Origin: Candidatus Woesearchaeota archaeon
GTDB lineage: Archaea > Nanobdellota > Nanobdellia > Woesearchaeales > SM23-78
Length of the DNA stretch: 32,023 nt
Assembly (NCBI GenBank): GCA_016932315.1
Contig: JAFGDD010000012.1
Location: 1-32,023, forward strand
Reading direction: 5' to 3'
In this document: one piece after another, positions 22,896 to 31,318 of the stretch
Layout: each line of letters starts with the position of its first letter
Position numbering within the stretch: the stretch's first letter is position 1
Notes under the pieces: generated by a model
Database searches by the model: none
What the model saw: only the letters and a program-made list of their open reading frames with translations
What the model was told of the DNA's origin: nothing
Program-made: the position numbers and the translations under genes

Positions 22896-22960
22896 TTTTT
22901 AGCTCTATTTATCTTCTATATTGTAAATAATTATAGGAAAAATAAGATAAAACGGATTTT

Positions 22961-22993
22961 AAGGCGCCTCGCCGGCGGGGCTTAAAAAATTCT
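22961..22993. repeat. GC-rich palindromic repeat, copy 2 (before the kinase gene)
   Basis: AAGGCGCCTCGCCGGCGGGG then CTTAAAAAATTCT. CCTCGCC/GGCGGGG forms a tight hairpin. It aligns with the minus strand of 7604-7632 and with 25286-25319, including the trailing TTAAAAAATTCT/TTATAAAATTCT. Confidence 0.5.
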
Positions 22994-23040
22994 ATGATAA
23001 AGCAAAATTTTTAATAGAGAACGCATTACTAGAAATAAGC

Positions 23041-25254
23041 ATGGCGGATACTGCAGAATTCAAGACTCTGGAATCAATGTTGAAACAGATAAAGCCAGGC
23101 TCAACATTATCTCATTATCAAATTCTTGAAAAGCTTGGCGAGGGAGGCATGGGTGTTGTTTGGAAAGCAAAAGACAAAAAACTTAGCAGGGAAGTGGCTA
23201 TCAAGTTCCTGCCTGACAAGTACAGCAAAGACCTTGAATGGCTAAACAGGTTCAAGAGAGAAGCCACGACTCTCGCAGCCATCAACCACCCTAACATCAT
23301 AACAATTTACGCCATAGAAGAGTTTGAGGGATATGACTTCATAACTATTGAATACGTTCAAGGCAAAAGCCTTGCTGAATTAATACCGCAAAGAGGCATG
23401 CCATTGGAACAATTTTATCAACTCGCAATACCATTAGCAGGGGCTGTTGAGGCGGCACATAAAAAAAACGTTATTCACGGGGATCTCAAACCAAGCAACA
23501 TAATGATTAACAATGAAAACATACTAAAGGTGCTTGACTTCGGGCTTGCCAGCTTCCAGGAAAAGCCAGAACAAGAGCCAGTCAGCGATAAAACAAAAAC
23601 CTTAGCACTAGATTACTCTCTAGATGGTATTAGTGTATTAGGAACTTATCAATATATGGCACCAGAACACATACTTGGAAAGCCCAAGAGCCTGCAAACA
23701 GATGTGTTCGCCCTCGGCTTAATTCTGTATGAGATGATGACTGGGAAGAAGCCATTTCAAGGGAATACAAAACCAGAGTTGATTGGTTCAATACTGAAAG
23801 AAACTCCGCGCAGGCCAGGTGAAATCAACTTGAATGTTCCGCGCCAACTGGATAACATAATCATGAAATGCTTGAACAAGAATCCTGCCTTTCGCTTCAT
23901 CTCTGCAGGTGAAGTTCGCTCTGAACTCGAGCTACTCAATAACCATCCGGAAGCTTTCAAGGATAAGAATGCGCTGTCAATTGCAGTGCTTCCATTCGAT
24001 GACATCAGCCTTAGCAAAGATCAAGAATATTTTTGCGATGGACTCGCAGATGAGCTGATGATTGCGCTCGGCCGAATCAAAGGGATGCGCGTGGCTTCAA
24101 GAAACTCGACATTCCAATTCAAGAACAAGAATCTTGACAGCAGGGAAATAGGCGACAAGCTTGGAGTAAAAGCCCTTATTGAAGGCAGCGTTTCTAAATA
24201 TAACGGGCGCATAAGAATCAGCGTAATACTCACCAATGTTGCTGATGGGTTCCAGCTTTGGAACAAAACCTACAATCGCGAGCTAAAAGACATATTCCAG
24301 ATACAGAATGAGATTGCAGAGAACGTCGTCAAGTCCCTGAAAGTAACTTTAACTCCAGGAGAAAGGCGTGCAATAAAGCAAATTGCAACCGAGAATGTTG
24401 AGGCTTATGAGTTCTATTTGCAAGGAAGAAAGTTTTTCTATAATTATAATAACAAAGGAATGAAATTCGCTCAGCAAATGTTTAAACAAGCTATCCAAGT
24501 CGACCCTAATTATGCGCTTGCGCACGCAGGAATCGCAGACTGCTTGGCTTTTATCTACATGAACGCAGACAACAACCCTGATCACATAAAGCAGGCAGAT
24601 ATATCCAGCAAGTTAGCGCTTGAGCTCGACCCTGGGCTTGCAGAGGTTCATGTATCGCGAGGAGTCTTGCTTTCCCTAATGAAGCAAAAAGAAGAATCTG
24701 ATAAAGAATATGAAGCAGCTATCAAGATAAACCCTAATTCCTTTGAAGCCCATTACTTCTACGCAAGGGAATGCTACTCCCGCGGTGAAAGAGAAAAAGC
24801 AATAGAGCACTATGAGCAGGCTTATGAGATTCGGCCTGATGACTATCAATCTCCTATTTTAGCCGGGGTAATATATGGCAGCCTCGGAATGAAAAAGGAA
24901 GAGGAAGATGCGCGCAGGAGAGGAGTTAAGTTAGCAGAGAGGCACCTCGCCTTCAACCCCGGAGATACCCGAGCATTGTACATGGGAGCCAACGCCTTGA
25001 TTGCTTTAGGCCAACGAGAAAAGGGATTGGCTTGGGCTAACCAGGCAAGAGAATTAGAGCCAAATGATCCAATGCTTCTTTACAATCTCGGATGCATCTA
25101 CTCGATTACCAATGAACAAAACCAAGCCCTTGACTGCTTGGAGCAGGCATTAAAAAACGGTTTTGCAAACAAGAGGTGGCTTGAGCACGACAGCGACTTC
25201 GACCCGTTGCGAGAACAGCCCAGGTTCAAAAAAATTCTTGAGAGACTAAGCTAA
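23041..25254 (+). CDS. Hanks-type Ser/Thr protein kinase with TolB/FlgO-like domain and TPR repeats
   Basis: In this 737-aa protein the kinase domain (about 23-300) has the glycine loop GEGGMGVV (33-40), Lys55 in VAIK, the catalytic loop HGDLKPSN (146-153), DFG (166-168) and MAPEH. HGD in place of HRD makes it a non-RD kinase. A TolB-N/FlgO-like domain follows (about 312-445: SIAVLPFDDISLSKDQEYFCDGLADEL ... AENVVKSLK), then TPR-like repeats to the end (about 460-737). There is no membrane segment. This combination is common in bacterial signalling kinases (for example Acidobacteria) and unusual in archaea, pointing to lateral transfer. TTTTTAATA near 23010 lies 27-30 nt before the ATG, so it has an archaeal leaderless promoter. 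GC-rich repeats flank it on both sides. Confidence 0.9.
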   Translation: MADTAEFKTLESMLKQIKPGSTLSHYQILEKLGEGGMGVVWKAKDKKLSREVAIKFLPDKYSKDLEWLNRFKREATTLAAINHPNIITIYAIEEFEGYDFITIEYVQGKSLAELIPQRGMPLEQFYQLAIPLAGAVEAAHKKNVIHGDLKPSNIMINNENILKVLDFGLASFQEKPEQEPVSDKTKTLALDYSLDGISVLGTYQYMAPEHILGKPKSLQTDVFALGLILYEMMTGKKPFQGNTKPELIGSILKETPRRPGEINLNVPRQLDNIIMKCLNKNPAFRFISAGEVRSELELLNNHPEAFKDKNALSIAVLPFDDISLSKDQEYFCDGLADELMIALGRIKGMRVASRNSTFQFKNKNLDSREIGDKLGVKALIEGSVSKYNGRIRISVILTNVADGFQLWNKTYNRELKDIFQIQNEIAENVVKSLKVTLTPGERRAIKQIATENVEAYEFYLQGRKFFYNYNNKGMKFAQQMFKQAIQVDPNYALAHAGIADCLAFIYMNADNNPDHIKQADISSKLALELDPGLAEVHVSRGVLLSLMKQKEESDKEYEAAIKINPNSFEAHYFYARECYSRGEREKAIEHYEQAYEIRPDDYQSPILAGVIYGSLGMKKEEEDARRRGVKLAERHLAFNPGDTRALYMGANALIALGQREKGLAWANQARELEPNDPMLLYNLGCIYSITNEQNQALDCLEQALKNGFANKRWLEHDSDFDPLREQPRFKKILERLS

Positions 25255-25285
25255 AATTTCAGAAGAAAAAACTAAAATCATATTT

Positions 25286-25319
25286 GCGCCTCAAGCGGCG
25301 GCGCGCCTTATAAAATTCT
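25286..25319. repeat. GC-rich palindromic repeat, copy 3 (after the kinase gene)
   Basis: GCGCCTCAAGCGGCGGCGCG followed by CCTTATAAAATTCT. It shares GCGCCTC, GCGGCG and the AAAATTCT tail with copy 2 in the same orientation, so the kinase gene lies between imperfect direct repeats. GCGCC/GGCGC can pair. Confidence 0.45.
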
Positions 25320-25335
25320 TACAGGAAACCTTTCG

Positions 25336-26658
25336 CTAGAAATAATCCTCCAGGCCAGTCTGGGTTTTTTTAACTTCACAAACTTCTTTCTTATCCGCTG
25401 ACTTGCCAGGCTCTCCGTCATCGCTGCTATCCATTATTATTTCCCTGCCGTCAATGACTGGCACGCCGTATTCTCCGTCATAGCCAGGCTTGATAGTTAG
25501 TTCTCCTCTCCTGTTCTTCATTATCAAATCAGCTATTTCCTTGCCTGCAGCCTGCAAAAGCTTTTCCTCGCTAATATTCAGCAGGATGTCGAACTCATTC
25601 TCTCCGAGATTTAGGATTTCATAATACTTTGCCCACACTTTCTTGGTCGCCACGCCGCTCTCCAATGCCAAAGCCAACAAGTCGTGCAGCGGGATTATTT
25701 TCTTGAAAGGCTTGGCATAAGCTGGCTTTGCTCCTCTCCTCACCTCGCTCTCAGTCCTGTCAGCGAGCTCATCAACTCTGTTAAGCACTCCGATTGTTAA
25801 TGGCCTCTTGCAAACAGGGCAGATGCCTTTGTGAGCCTTGCTCTCCTCTGGGCTGAAGCTTATTTTGCAAAGCCTGTGGCCGTCATAATGATACTTTCCA
25901 TATCCAGGGTCAACTTCAAAAGTCTCAACTAATCCTTCACCAGTGCGCAATGCATTGATTAAGCTCTGATAAGTTAATTCCTTGAAATCAAAAACAGTTG
26001 CTTCTCTCCCAATCCTCCAAGGCCAGAATGAGTGGCTGTCTGAGAAGCTCACAATCCTGTACTTGTCCAGCTTGGTAAGCCTCCAGTTCATTTCCGGGTC
26101 GCTGCTAAGCCCTGTCTCGAATGCATGAATATATCTTGACTGGTCTCCGAATGCTTCTTCAATGCTGTCAAACCCTGTCTTGCTCCCAAAAATGCCAAAC
26201 CAGGGCGTCCAGGCATGAGCAGGTATAATCTCAATCTCTTCACTAATATTCTTCATTGCCTTTGCAAACTCTATGCATGAGATGTTAAAGATTGGCCTTC
26301 CGTCATAATCAACTCTTCCCTTGCTCTTAAGGTAATCAGTAATCTTGTCAACAACTGCAAAGCTAGGTGCCAGGATGACCAGGTGTATCCTCCTTCCTTT
26401 TCCTCCCTGCGTATATATAAGAGAGATTTCGTTCTGCAAAACAAAAGCAAAGCCTGATTCTGTGCGGAGGATTCCTGTTCCGTCCTCTCTTAATTTTTCC
26501 TTTAGCTCAACAACCCATTCTGGGTGGGAGAAATCTCCAGTGCCAAGCAAGCCAAGCCCTTTTATCCTCGCCCATTTCTCAAGATTAATAATGGTGAGCT
26601 CAGAAGAGCAGGCTCTGGAAAACCTGGAGTGGATGTGAAGGTCTGCGATTATTCTCAT
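25336..26658 (-). CDS. endoQ: Endonuclease Q (EndoQ), PHP-domain DNA repair nuclease
   Basis: The 440-aa protein has a PHP metal-binding domain (DLHIHSRFSRACS at residues 5-17, GTGDFSHPEW, IPAHAWTPWFGIFGSKTGF, FSDSHSFWPWRIGREAT). A zinc-binding insert follows (CKISFSPEESKAHKGICPVC, about 266-289) with the following VLNRVDELADR, then a C-terminal helical DNA-binding part. This layout and length match archaeal EndoQ, which cuts 5' of deaminated bases (hypoxanthine, uracil) and abasic sites in DNA. The last residues, QTGLEDYF, form a PIP-box-like motif for PCNA binding. A TATA box (about 26681-26691, minus strand) centred 28 nt before the ATG indicates a leaderless mRNA. Confidence 0.87.
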   Translation of the reverse strand: MRIIADLHIHSRFSRACSSELTIINLEKWARIKGLGLLGTGDFSHPEWVVELKEKLREDGTGILRTESGFAFVLQNEISLIYTQGGKGRRIHLVILAPSFAVVDKITDYLKSKGRVDYDGRPIFNISCIEFAKAMKNISEEIEIIPAHAWTPWFGIFGSKTGFDSIEEAFGDQSRYIHAFETGLSSDPEMNWRLTKLDKYRIVSFSDSHSFWPWRIGREATVFDFKELTYQSLINALRTGEGLVETFEVDPGYGKYHYDGHRLCKISFSPEESKAHKGICPVCKRPLTIGVLNRVDELADRTESEVRRGAKPAYAKPFKKIIPLHDLLALALESGVATKKVWAKYYEILNLGENEFDILLNISEEKLLQAAGKEIADLIMKNRRGELTIKPGYDGEYGVPVIDGREIIMDSSDDGEPGKSADKKEVCEVKKTQTGLEDYF

Positions 26659-26680
26659 GATAAGAAAACAAAACTTATTG

Positions 26681-26691
26681 CTATATATAAA
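26681..26691 (-). promoter_or_regulatory. TATA box of the EndoQ gene
   Basis: TTTATATATAG on the minus strand, centred 28 nt before the ATG at 26658. Confidence 0.55.
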
Positions 26692-26769
26692 TATTTACGT
26701 TAATTCTTTCTGTTCAGAAAAATTGCCTTTAAAATCTTAAATTTAAAACTCAAAAATAATTCAGATTAA

Positions 26770-29040
26770 TTATCCTTTGCTCGCCTCTGAGAGCAGGAAC
26801 TTTAGCTCCATGATAAGATCTGCTTTTTCCTCTGGGGGTATGAAGCTGCTGATTACCAGGATTTCTGCTTTCTTGTAGTAACCTGCAAACAATATTTTCA
26901 GGAACAATGGAATGCTTGACGTCCTAAGCTTCATGTTGAATATGTTCTGATCATACTCTTCTGGCAGTCCAAGGATTACGGTGTAAATCCGCACTATCTC
27001 ATCGTGCAATGGCTTGATGCCGTCTGTTTGCTTGCTCAGCTCAGAGAGCTCATCTGTGAACTTCTTTATGTTATCATCGGTAATCATTCCCATCTTCTTC
27101 CTAAGTTTTCTTATCTTTGCAAAGAACCTGTTCAAGGATACAATTATAGCAAAGCTCGTGTTGTTGTCATATAACCCTCTGGCTCGGTCAGGATTGGTGA
27201 ATAAGAAGAAAATGTAGCTTATGAATCCGAGAGGGATGAATCCAATCAGCACAATTATTATTATAATCAGTGTTGAGTAATATAATATATAATCATGAAT
27301 TAAACATTTCCTGCAATTTCCTCCACAATCAACCAGTGTTTCACCGCCATTCTTCTGATTATCATTGCATCCCGGGCAGGGTTTACACTTGCCTCCGCAA
27401 TCAACACCGTCCTCTCCAGCATTTTGTATCTTATCTGTGCAGTTGCCGCACAATTTGGTGCATGGCCCCTCGCAATCAATGCCTAGCTCGCCCTGGTTTT
27501 TTATTGAATCATCACAGCTCGCAAAGGTGCATGTCATGTATTCGCATCTTAGGCTTTCACAATCCTTGTTCTTTAAGCAACTTTTTCCTCCTTCACATGC
27601 AACGCAATGGCCACCGCAATCAACATCGCTCTCATTTTGGTTCTTTATATTGTCAAAGCAGTTAGGGCAGGGATTCTCGCAGGGGGCGCCACAATCAAGT
27701 CCTTCTTCTCCCTGGTTTTGTATTGAATCATTACAGCTAGAGCAAGCATCACAGGGACCTCCGCAATCAACTCCTTCCTCAATGCCGTTCTTCAAGCCAT
27801 CCTCACAACTCGCATTGTAAACACACTTCTTCACTTCGTCTGGCTTACTCCTGTTATCCCCGCAATTATTCACATCCTCACATTTCCTGGTATGGAAACC
27901 TGCTGGCAGGCAAGGGTCCCATTCAGTACAGTTCCAGCTAGGCTTGCATCCTGTCTGCTGATCCTGAACGCATAACCCGCAGTCAAAAGGGCAGGTGTTG
28001 CAGTCCTCAACTTTGCTGCAAACATAGTCACCGCAAAAATCTTTCGAAGAAGTCTCATTTAGGTCTTTGAACTTGTTTGAGCCAATGACTTCAACTCTTG
28101 CAGGGTTGCTCTCAGCGCTCTTGTTCATTATATCATAAGCTGTGAACAAAATGTATGCATAGCCGATGCTATCCAGGGAGGGGTTATAAGTCACATAGCC
28201 TGTCTTGTCAATGTTAATGCTTAGATTAGCGTAATAAACTCCATATGGCTCAAAACTTGGTATGACATTCTTATATTCAAATCTTAGTTTCCCTCCATCA
28301 GGATCAACAAAGTAGTCATTAAGATTATATGCTCCTGATGCTGTATTTTTGAATAATGAAAAAGCAGAAATATTATTAACAAGAACAGGTGCCCTGTTAA
28401 CTCTTGATATTTGCAAGTACCACGTCTTGGTTTCTGAAAGGTTATGGCCATCAGTTACTGTGGCTGAAACTTCATGCACTCCAAAAATCTTGAACCCCGG
28501 CTTGAATTCATAGCTGGTCTTATTTATAGACTGGTTTATGACTTCTGAGTCCAGCCTCCACTCATATGAAAGCGTATCGTTAGCATCAGTATCTTCAGCT
28601 CTTATTTTGAAAGGGATATTTCCGCTCTGGTTTATTTCCATTGAATAGTTTTGTGGATAATAATAAACTATTTCTGGCTTGTCAAAAACCTTTATAGTAA
28701 TAATGAGCGTGTCTGCACAGGATTCTTTTGCTGCAATGATTGCGATCCTGGAAACCCCTACTGCGTCGCTGCCAGGAGTGAATCTCATAAAACCTTTATT
28801 ATTAATGCTGAAACCTCTTAGCTTTTCATCAAAAAGTGCATAAGTAAAAACAACACCTGTCAGGGGCATATTGGTGACGTTAAACTCATAACTCAGGGTT
28901 TTCCCCTCTCCGACCTCAAAATAATTTATCGGCTTAATCTTGGGCGTATCAGCAGAAGTGCAAACAGCAGATGAGAAGCCTATATATAATAGGAGTATAA
29001 AAATAAATAAACCTAGCAATAAGGCTTTTCCCTTTACCAC
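26770..29040 (-). CDS. Membrane-anchored surface protein with Ig/cadherin-like and DCGG Cys-rich repeats
   Basis: The 756-aa protein has an N-terminal signal/anchor (LLLGLFIFILLLYIGFSS), then about three Ig/cadherin-like domains to residue 320 (EVGEGKTLSYEFNVTN; IRAEDTDANDTLSYEW; DYFVDPDGGKLRFEY). A Cys knot with a thrombospondin-1-like WNCTEWDPC module follows, then six tandem repeats of the type CxDxxxNxxE...DCGGxCxxC (about 400-580). A membrane helix (about 588-617: YYSTLIIIIIVLIGFIPLGF...) leads to a cytoplasmic tail of about 130 residues that is helical and ends ELKFLLSEASKG. The start is a GTG at 29040, preceded by GAGGTTTTGGA. The protein probably links an outside contact surface to a cytoplasmic partner; the tail is large enough to be functional. 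Confidence 0.82.
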   Translation of the reverse strand: MVKGKALLLGLFIFILLLYIGFSSAVCTSADTPKIKPINYFEVGEGKTLSYEFNVTNMPLTGVVFTYALFDEKLRGFSINNKGFMRFTPGSDAVGVSRIAIIAAKESCADTLIITIKVFDKPEIVYYYPQNYSMEINQSGNIPFKIRAEDTDANDTLSYEWRLDSEVINQSINKTSYEFKPGFKIFGVHEVSATVTDGHNLSETKTWYLQISRVNRAPVLVNNISAFSLFKNTASGAYNLNDYFVDPDGGKLRFEYKNVIPSFEPYGVYYANLSINIDKTGYVTYNPSLDSIGYAYILFTAYDIMNKSAESNPARVEVIGSNKFKDLNETSSKDFCGDYVCSKVEDCNTCPFDCGLCVQDQQTGCKPSWNCTEWDPCLPAGFHTRKCEDVNNCGDNRSKPDEVKKCVYNASCEDGLKNGIEEGVDCGGPCDACSSCNDSIQNQGEEGLDCGAPCENPCPNCFDNIKNQNESDVDCGGHCVACEGGKSCLKNKDCESLRCEYMTCTFASCDDSIKNQGELGIDCEGPCTKLCGNCTDKIQNAGEDGVDCGGKCKPCPGCNDNQKNGGETLVDCGGNCRKCLIHDYILYYSTLIIIIIVLIGFIPLGFISYIFFLFTNPDRARGLYDNNTSFAIIVSLNRFFAKIRKLRKKMGMITDDNIKKFTDELSELSKQTDGIKPLHDEIVRIYTVILGLPEEYDQNIFNMKLRTSSIPLFLKILFAGYYKKAEILVISSFIPPEEKADLIMELKFLLSEASKG

Positions 29041-29070
29041 TCCAAAACCTCTTTTTTGCTCACTATGGAA

Positions 29071-29083
29071 AGCAAAATATATA
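29071..29083. promoter_or_regulatory. Shared, nearly symmetrical TATA region between divergent genes
   Basis: AAATATATAAATG reads as a TATA box on both strands. To the right it would start the PurO transcript near 29105, and to the left the surface-protein transcript near 29050. The two genes may be coregulated or compete for this site. Confidence 0.45.
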
Positions 29084-29149
29084 AATGTTGCTTATTTATC
29101 AGTTATAATAGTTAAAGAAGCTATTTCAATTTATACCGGGATTGATATC

Positions 29150-29920
29150 TTGAATGAAGGCTTAGAAACACTAGCCAACATGGAATACCCTGGCAGGGTA
29201 ATAATTCTAGGCATGAGCCCTCAAGAAGAAACAGTTGTTCTATATGCGATAACAGGCAGAAGCTTGCCCAGCCAGGCGCGAAGGATGGAAGTTGACCGCG
29301 TCACTGACTTCATACATGTGAACGTCACAGACCCTGAGCTCCTGAAAAAAGGCAACCCTGACCTTTTGATTTATCCTGCAATATACCTGAGCCAGGCAAT
29401 CGTGGTGAGCAATGGAAAGCAAACCCTGGATATTAAGCGGTGCCTGGAAACACACTCCATTCCTACAAGCATATTGATGAGAGCGCTGGTTAACTGGAAG
29501 TACGAACCTGATGAGCCTAACTACACGCCAAGGATTAGCGGCGTAGCCAATTGCAGGGGTGGAGCGCTTAGCATTATAAAGCGGGCAAGCGATGGAAGCG
29601 TAAACCATAATTATTTTGAAGTGCCTTACAAACCAGGAACAGGAAGGATGATATCAACATACACAGGGCAAAATATCGACCCAATACCGTCATTTAAGGG
29701 CGAGCCTTTTGAAGTAAACATTTTATGGAATGACGTCCTTAGTGCTGTAAATGCTGTTTATGACGCGCTGGCTCCTAATAATGGAAAGCCTGATTTCAGG
29801 GTGAGCGTTGCAGGAGTTTATTACAGGGAGAAAAGTTATCATAAAATATTCATTAAAAACAGAGCAGATATTGTTGAAGACAAAAAAGATGAGCCGCCCA
29901 AGGCAAACTTTATATACTAG
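29150..29920 (+). CDS. purO: IMP cyclohydrolase, PurO-like
   Basis: The core YPGRVIILGMSPQEETVVLYAITGRSLPSQAR is the PurO/IMP-cyclohydrolase-like opening (YxGRxIxxG ... AYxIxGRSxxSxxR). Later segments AIVVSNGKQTLD, YEPDEPNYTPRISGV and ISTYTGQ match the conserved nucleotide-binding regions. The enzyme closes the ring of FAICAR to IMP, the last step of purine synthesis. The start is uncertain. The frame is open far upstream into the divergent gene, but that part is not coding. TTG at 29150 with CGGGA at 9 nt gives 256 aa with the usual residues before YPGR, while ATG at 29180 would begin MEYPGR. The divergent neighbour is the surface-protein gene, with a shared TATA region. Confidence 0.82.
   Translation: MNEGLETLANMEYPGRVIILGMSPQEETVVLYAITGRSLPSQARRMEVDRVTDFIHVNVTDPELLKKGNPDLLIYPAIYLSQAIVVSNGKQTLDIKRCLETHSIPTSILMRALVNWKYEPDEPNYTPRISGVANCRGGALSIIKRASDGSVNHNYFEVPYKPGTGRMISTYTGQNIDPIPSFKGEPFEVNILWNDVLSAVNAVYDALAPNNGKPDFRVSVAGVYYREKSYHKIFIKNRADIVEDKKDEPPKANFIY
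29909..29916 (+). promoter_or_regulatory. TATA box of the small membrane protein gene
   Basis: TTTATATA overlaps the last codons of purO and is centred about 30 nt before the ATG at 29943. Confidence 0.55.
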
Positions 29921-29942
29921 CTTTCTAATTGTTTTTGTTGGT

Positions 29943-30503
29943 ATGGCAAAAAAGGGTGAGGAGTTTAAATGTGTAGATGAAATTCTCGAGAAAAACATAA
30001 AAGAAGGAAATATCAGCCTGATACTTGACAGCTATGAGGACATATTCTCTGACTTTGACCCTCGACCTTATACTGAGAAAGCGTTATCTGATGATTTTAT
30101 TAACGAGTGCATGAAAGCAGCCAGAGACAAGAAAGGAAGGTTTGAACTTAGGCTGATGGTGCCTCATAACCTCAGAAATCTGAAAGAAGAGTTAAAAGTG
30201 CGAAAGAGGCTTAAGGAGCATTTCAATAAGCATTACGAGGAGAAGAAAAAAGAAATGGATGCTATGAAAAAGCAGGGCATGCTATGGTTTGCAATGGGCA
30301 TGATTCTTATGATAATATCCAGTTTCTTCTATGACCGCGAAGGCTTCATCTACCACCTTCTGCTCGTAATTTTTGAGCCTGCAGGATGGTTCTCATTCTG
30401 GGAAGGGCTTGACAAGGTGTTCATTTATTCCAAGGAGCACGAGCCTGAGCTGAAGTTCAACAAGAAAATGGCAGAGTGCCACATTTACTTCTTTAGCTAT
30501 TGA
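29943..30503 (+). CDS. Small membrane protein of unknown function (186 aa)
   Basis: The family name of this 186-aa protein is not known to me. A soluble N-terminal half contains a conserved-looking SDFDPRPYTEKALSDDFINE, then a basic coiled segment (RKRLKEHFNKHYEEKKKEMDAMKKQ) and two membrane helices (MLWFAMGMILMIISSFF, about 117-133; YHLLLVIFEPAGWFSFW, about 141-157). A short cytoplasmic tail follows. The ATG at 29943 is chosen for its leaderless distance from the TATA box; the frame extends upstream within purO without a plausible start. Proteins with a DxRPY/LSDDF segment and a C-terminal hairpin of helices are common unknowns in small-genome prokaryotes. Confidence 0.75.
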   Translation: MAKKGEEFKCVDEILEKNIKEGNISLILDSYEDIFSDFDPRPYTEKALSDDFINECMKAARDKKGRFELRLMVPHNLRNLKEELKVRKRLKEHFNKHYEEKKKEMDAMKKQGMLWFAMGMILMIISSFFYDREGFIYHLLLVIFEPAGWFSFWEGLDKVFIYSKEHEPELKFNKKMAECHIYFFSY

Positions 30504-30541
30504 TCTGAAGCGTTATAGTTGAAAAAAAACCATAAGTGTAT

Positions 30542-31228
30542 CTAGGAATATTTCTTCACAGCTTCTTTCCTGCGTTCGAGTTCAATCATTACTTCCCTGG
30601 GTTTTCGGGCAAAAAAACTTTTGCTTCCCGGAGACGGGTAAGAGCTCAAGCAGCCTATCATGTAATCAATTTTTGCAAGCACTGCCTTCTTCAGCCCGTA
30701 TCTTGCAGCAATCAAATCCACCTTCACATCATCTTCACAGTGAAAATACTGATTTTCTGTTACTGATTTAACAATCTTATCAAGGTCTTTTCTAAAGTTG
30801 TCAGGCATTTTCTTGTTACTGTCAACCCAGTGAGCTAATTCATGCCCGTACAATCCTATCATGACGTCATCTGCGCAACTAAGTAATCTTTCTTCAAACC
30901 TATTTTCAGACAAGCCTTTCCACTGAAATACAGATATTAATCTTGGGTCTTTAAATTTGAAATCTGGCTCTACCAGAATCTTCTCCTTATCTTCTGGCTT
31001 CAAATAAATAGTTTCATAATCGAGCAAGGAGGGCATAGAGAAATATACCCCTCTCTTGTTTTTCATCAATTTGACAATGCAGCCTGATGCATAGCTATTG
31101 TGAAGCCTAGGAAAAACAGCGAGGCCTACTGCTGGTGTGACTGAAAGCAGATCCCTAGTTCTAAAGAATAATGCCTTTTTCCTTTTTAGCCTTTGTCTTA
31201 ATTCTATTTCACCGTGCAAGTAATCCAT
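30542..31228 (-). CDS. Zincin-like metallopeptidase (HExxH)
   Basis: The 228-aa protein contains GLYGHELAHWVDS near residue 130, the HExxH zinc site, and about 45 residues later CEDDVKVDLIAARYGLKKA, where a Glu/Asp could give the third zinc ligand (compare ExxAD in M48-type gluzincins). The N-terminal half is probably a specificity domain; there is no signal peptide or membrane segment, so the enzyme is likely cytoplasmic. The peptidase family is not certain and the substrate is unknown. TTTTTTATAATG on the minus strand, centred about 26 nt before the ATG at 31228, indicates a leaderless mRNA. It is convergent with the small membrane protein gene. Confidence 0.72.
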   Translation of the reverse strand: MDYLHGEIELRQRLKRKKALFFRTRDLLSVTPAVGLAVFPRLHNSYASGCIVKLMKNKRGVYFSMPSLLDYETIYLKPEDKEKILVEPDFKFKDPRLISVFQWKGLSENRFEERLLSCADDVMIGLYGHELAHWVDSNKKMPDNFRKDLDKIVKSVTENQYFHCEDDVKVDLIAARYGLKKAVLAKIDYMIGCLSSYPSPGSKSFFARKPREVMIELERRKEAVKKYS

Positions 31229-31247
31229 TCAAAAAAGAAATCTTTTA

Positions 31248-31259
31248 CATTATAAAAAA
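31248..31259 (-). promoter_or_regulatory. TATA-like box of the peptidase gene
   Basis: TTTTTTATAATG on the minus strand at leaderless distance from the ATG at 31228. Confidence 0.45.
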
Positions 31260-31287
31260 GCTTTGGATTTTTGGATTTTTAGAAAAC

Positions 31288-31294
31288 TATAAAA
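31288..31294 (+). promoter_or_regulatory. TATA box of the MgtC-family gene
   Basis: TATAAAA centred 28 nt before the ATG at 31319; a leaderless mRNA is expected. Confidence 0.5.
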
Positions 31295-31318
31295 ACACTT
31301 GATATTATTGTTGGATGC

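Noticed and set aside
23029..25346. CTAGAAATAA repeated on both sides of the kinase gene as a target-site duplication
   Set aside because: The 10-bp match lies at different distances from the GC-rich repeats, and the downstream copy is part of the EndoQ coding end; chance is likely.
28940..29149. N-terminal extension of the PurO frame
   Set aside because: It runs into the divergent surface-protein gene and through its promoter; the family begins shortly before YPGR.
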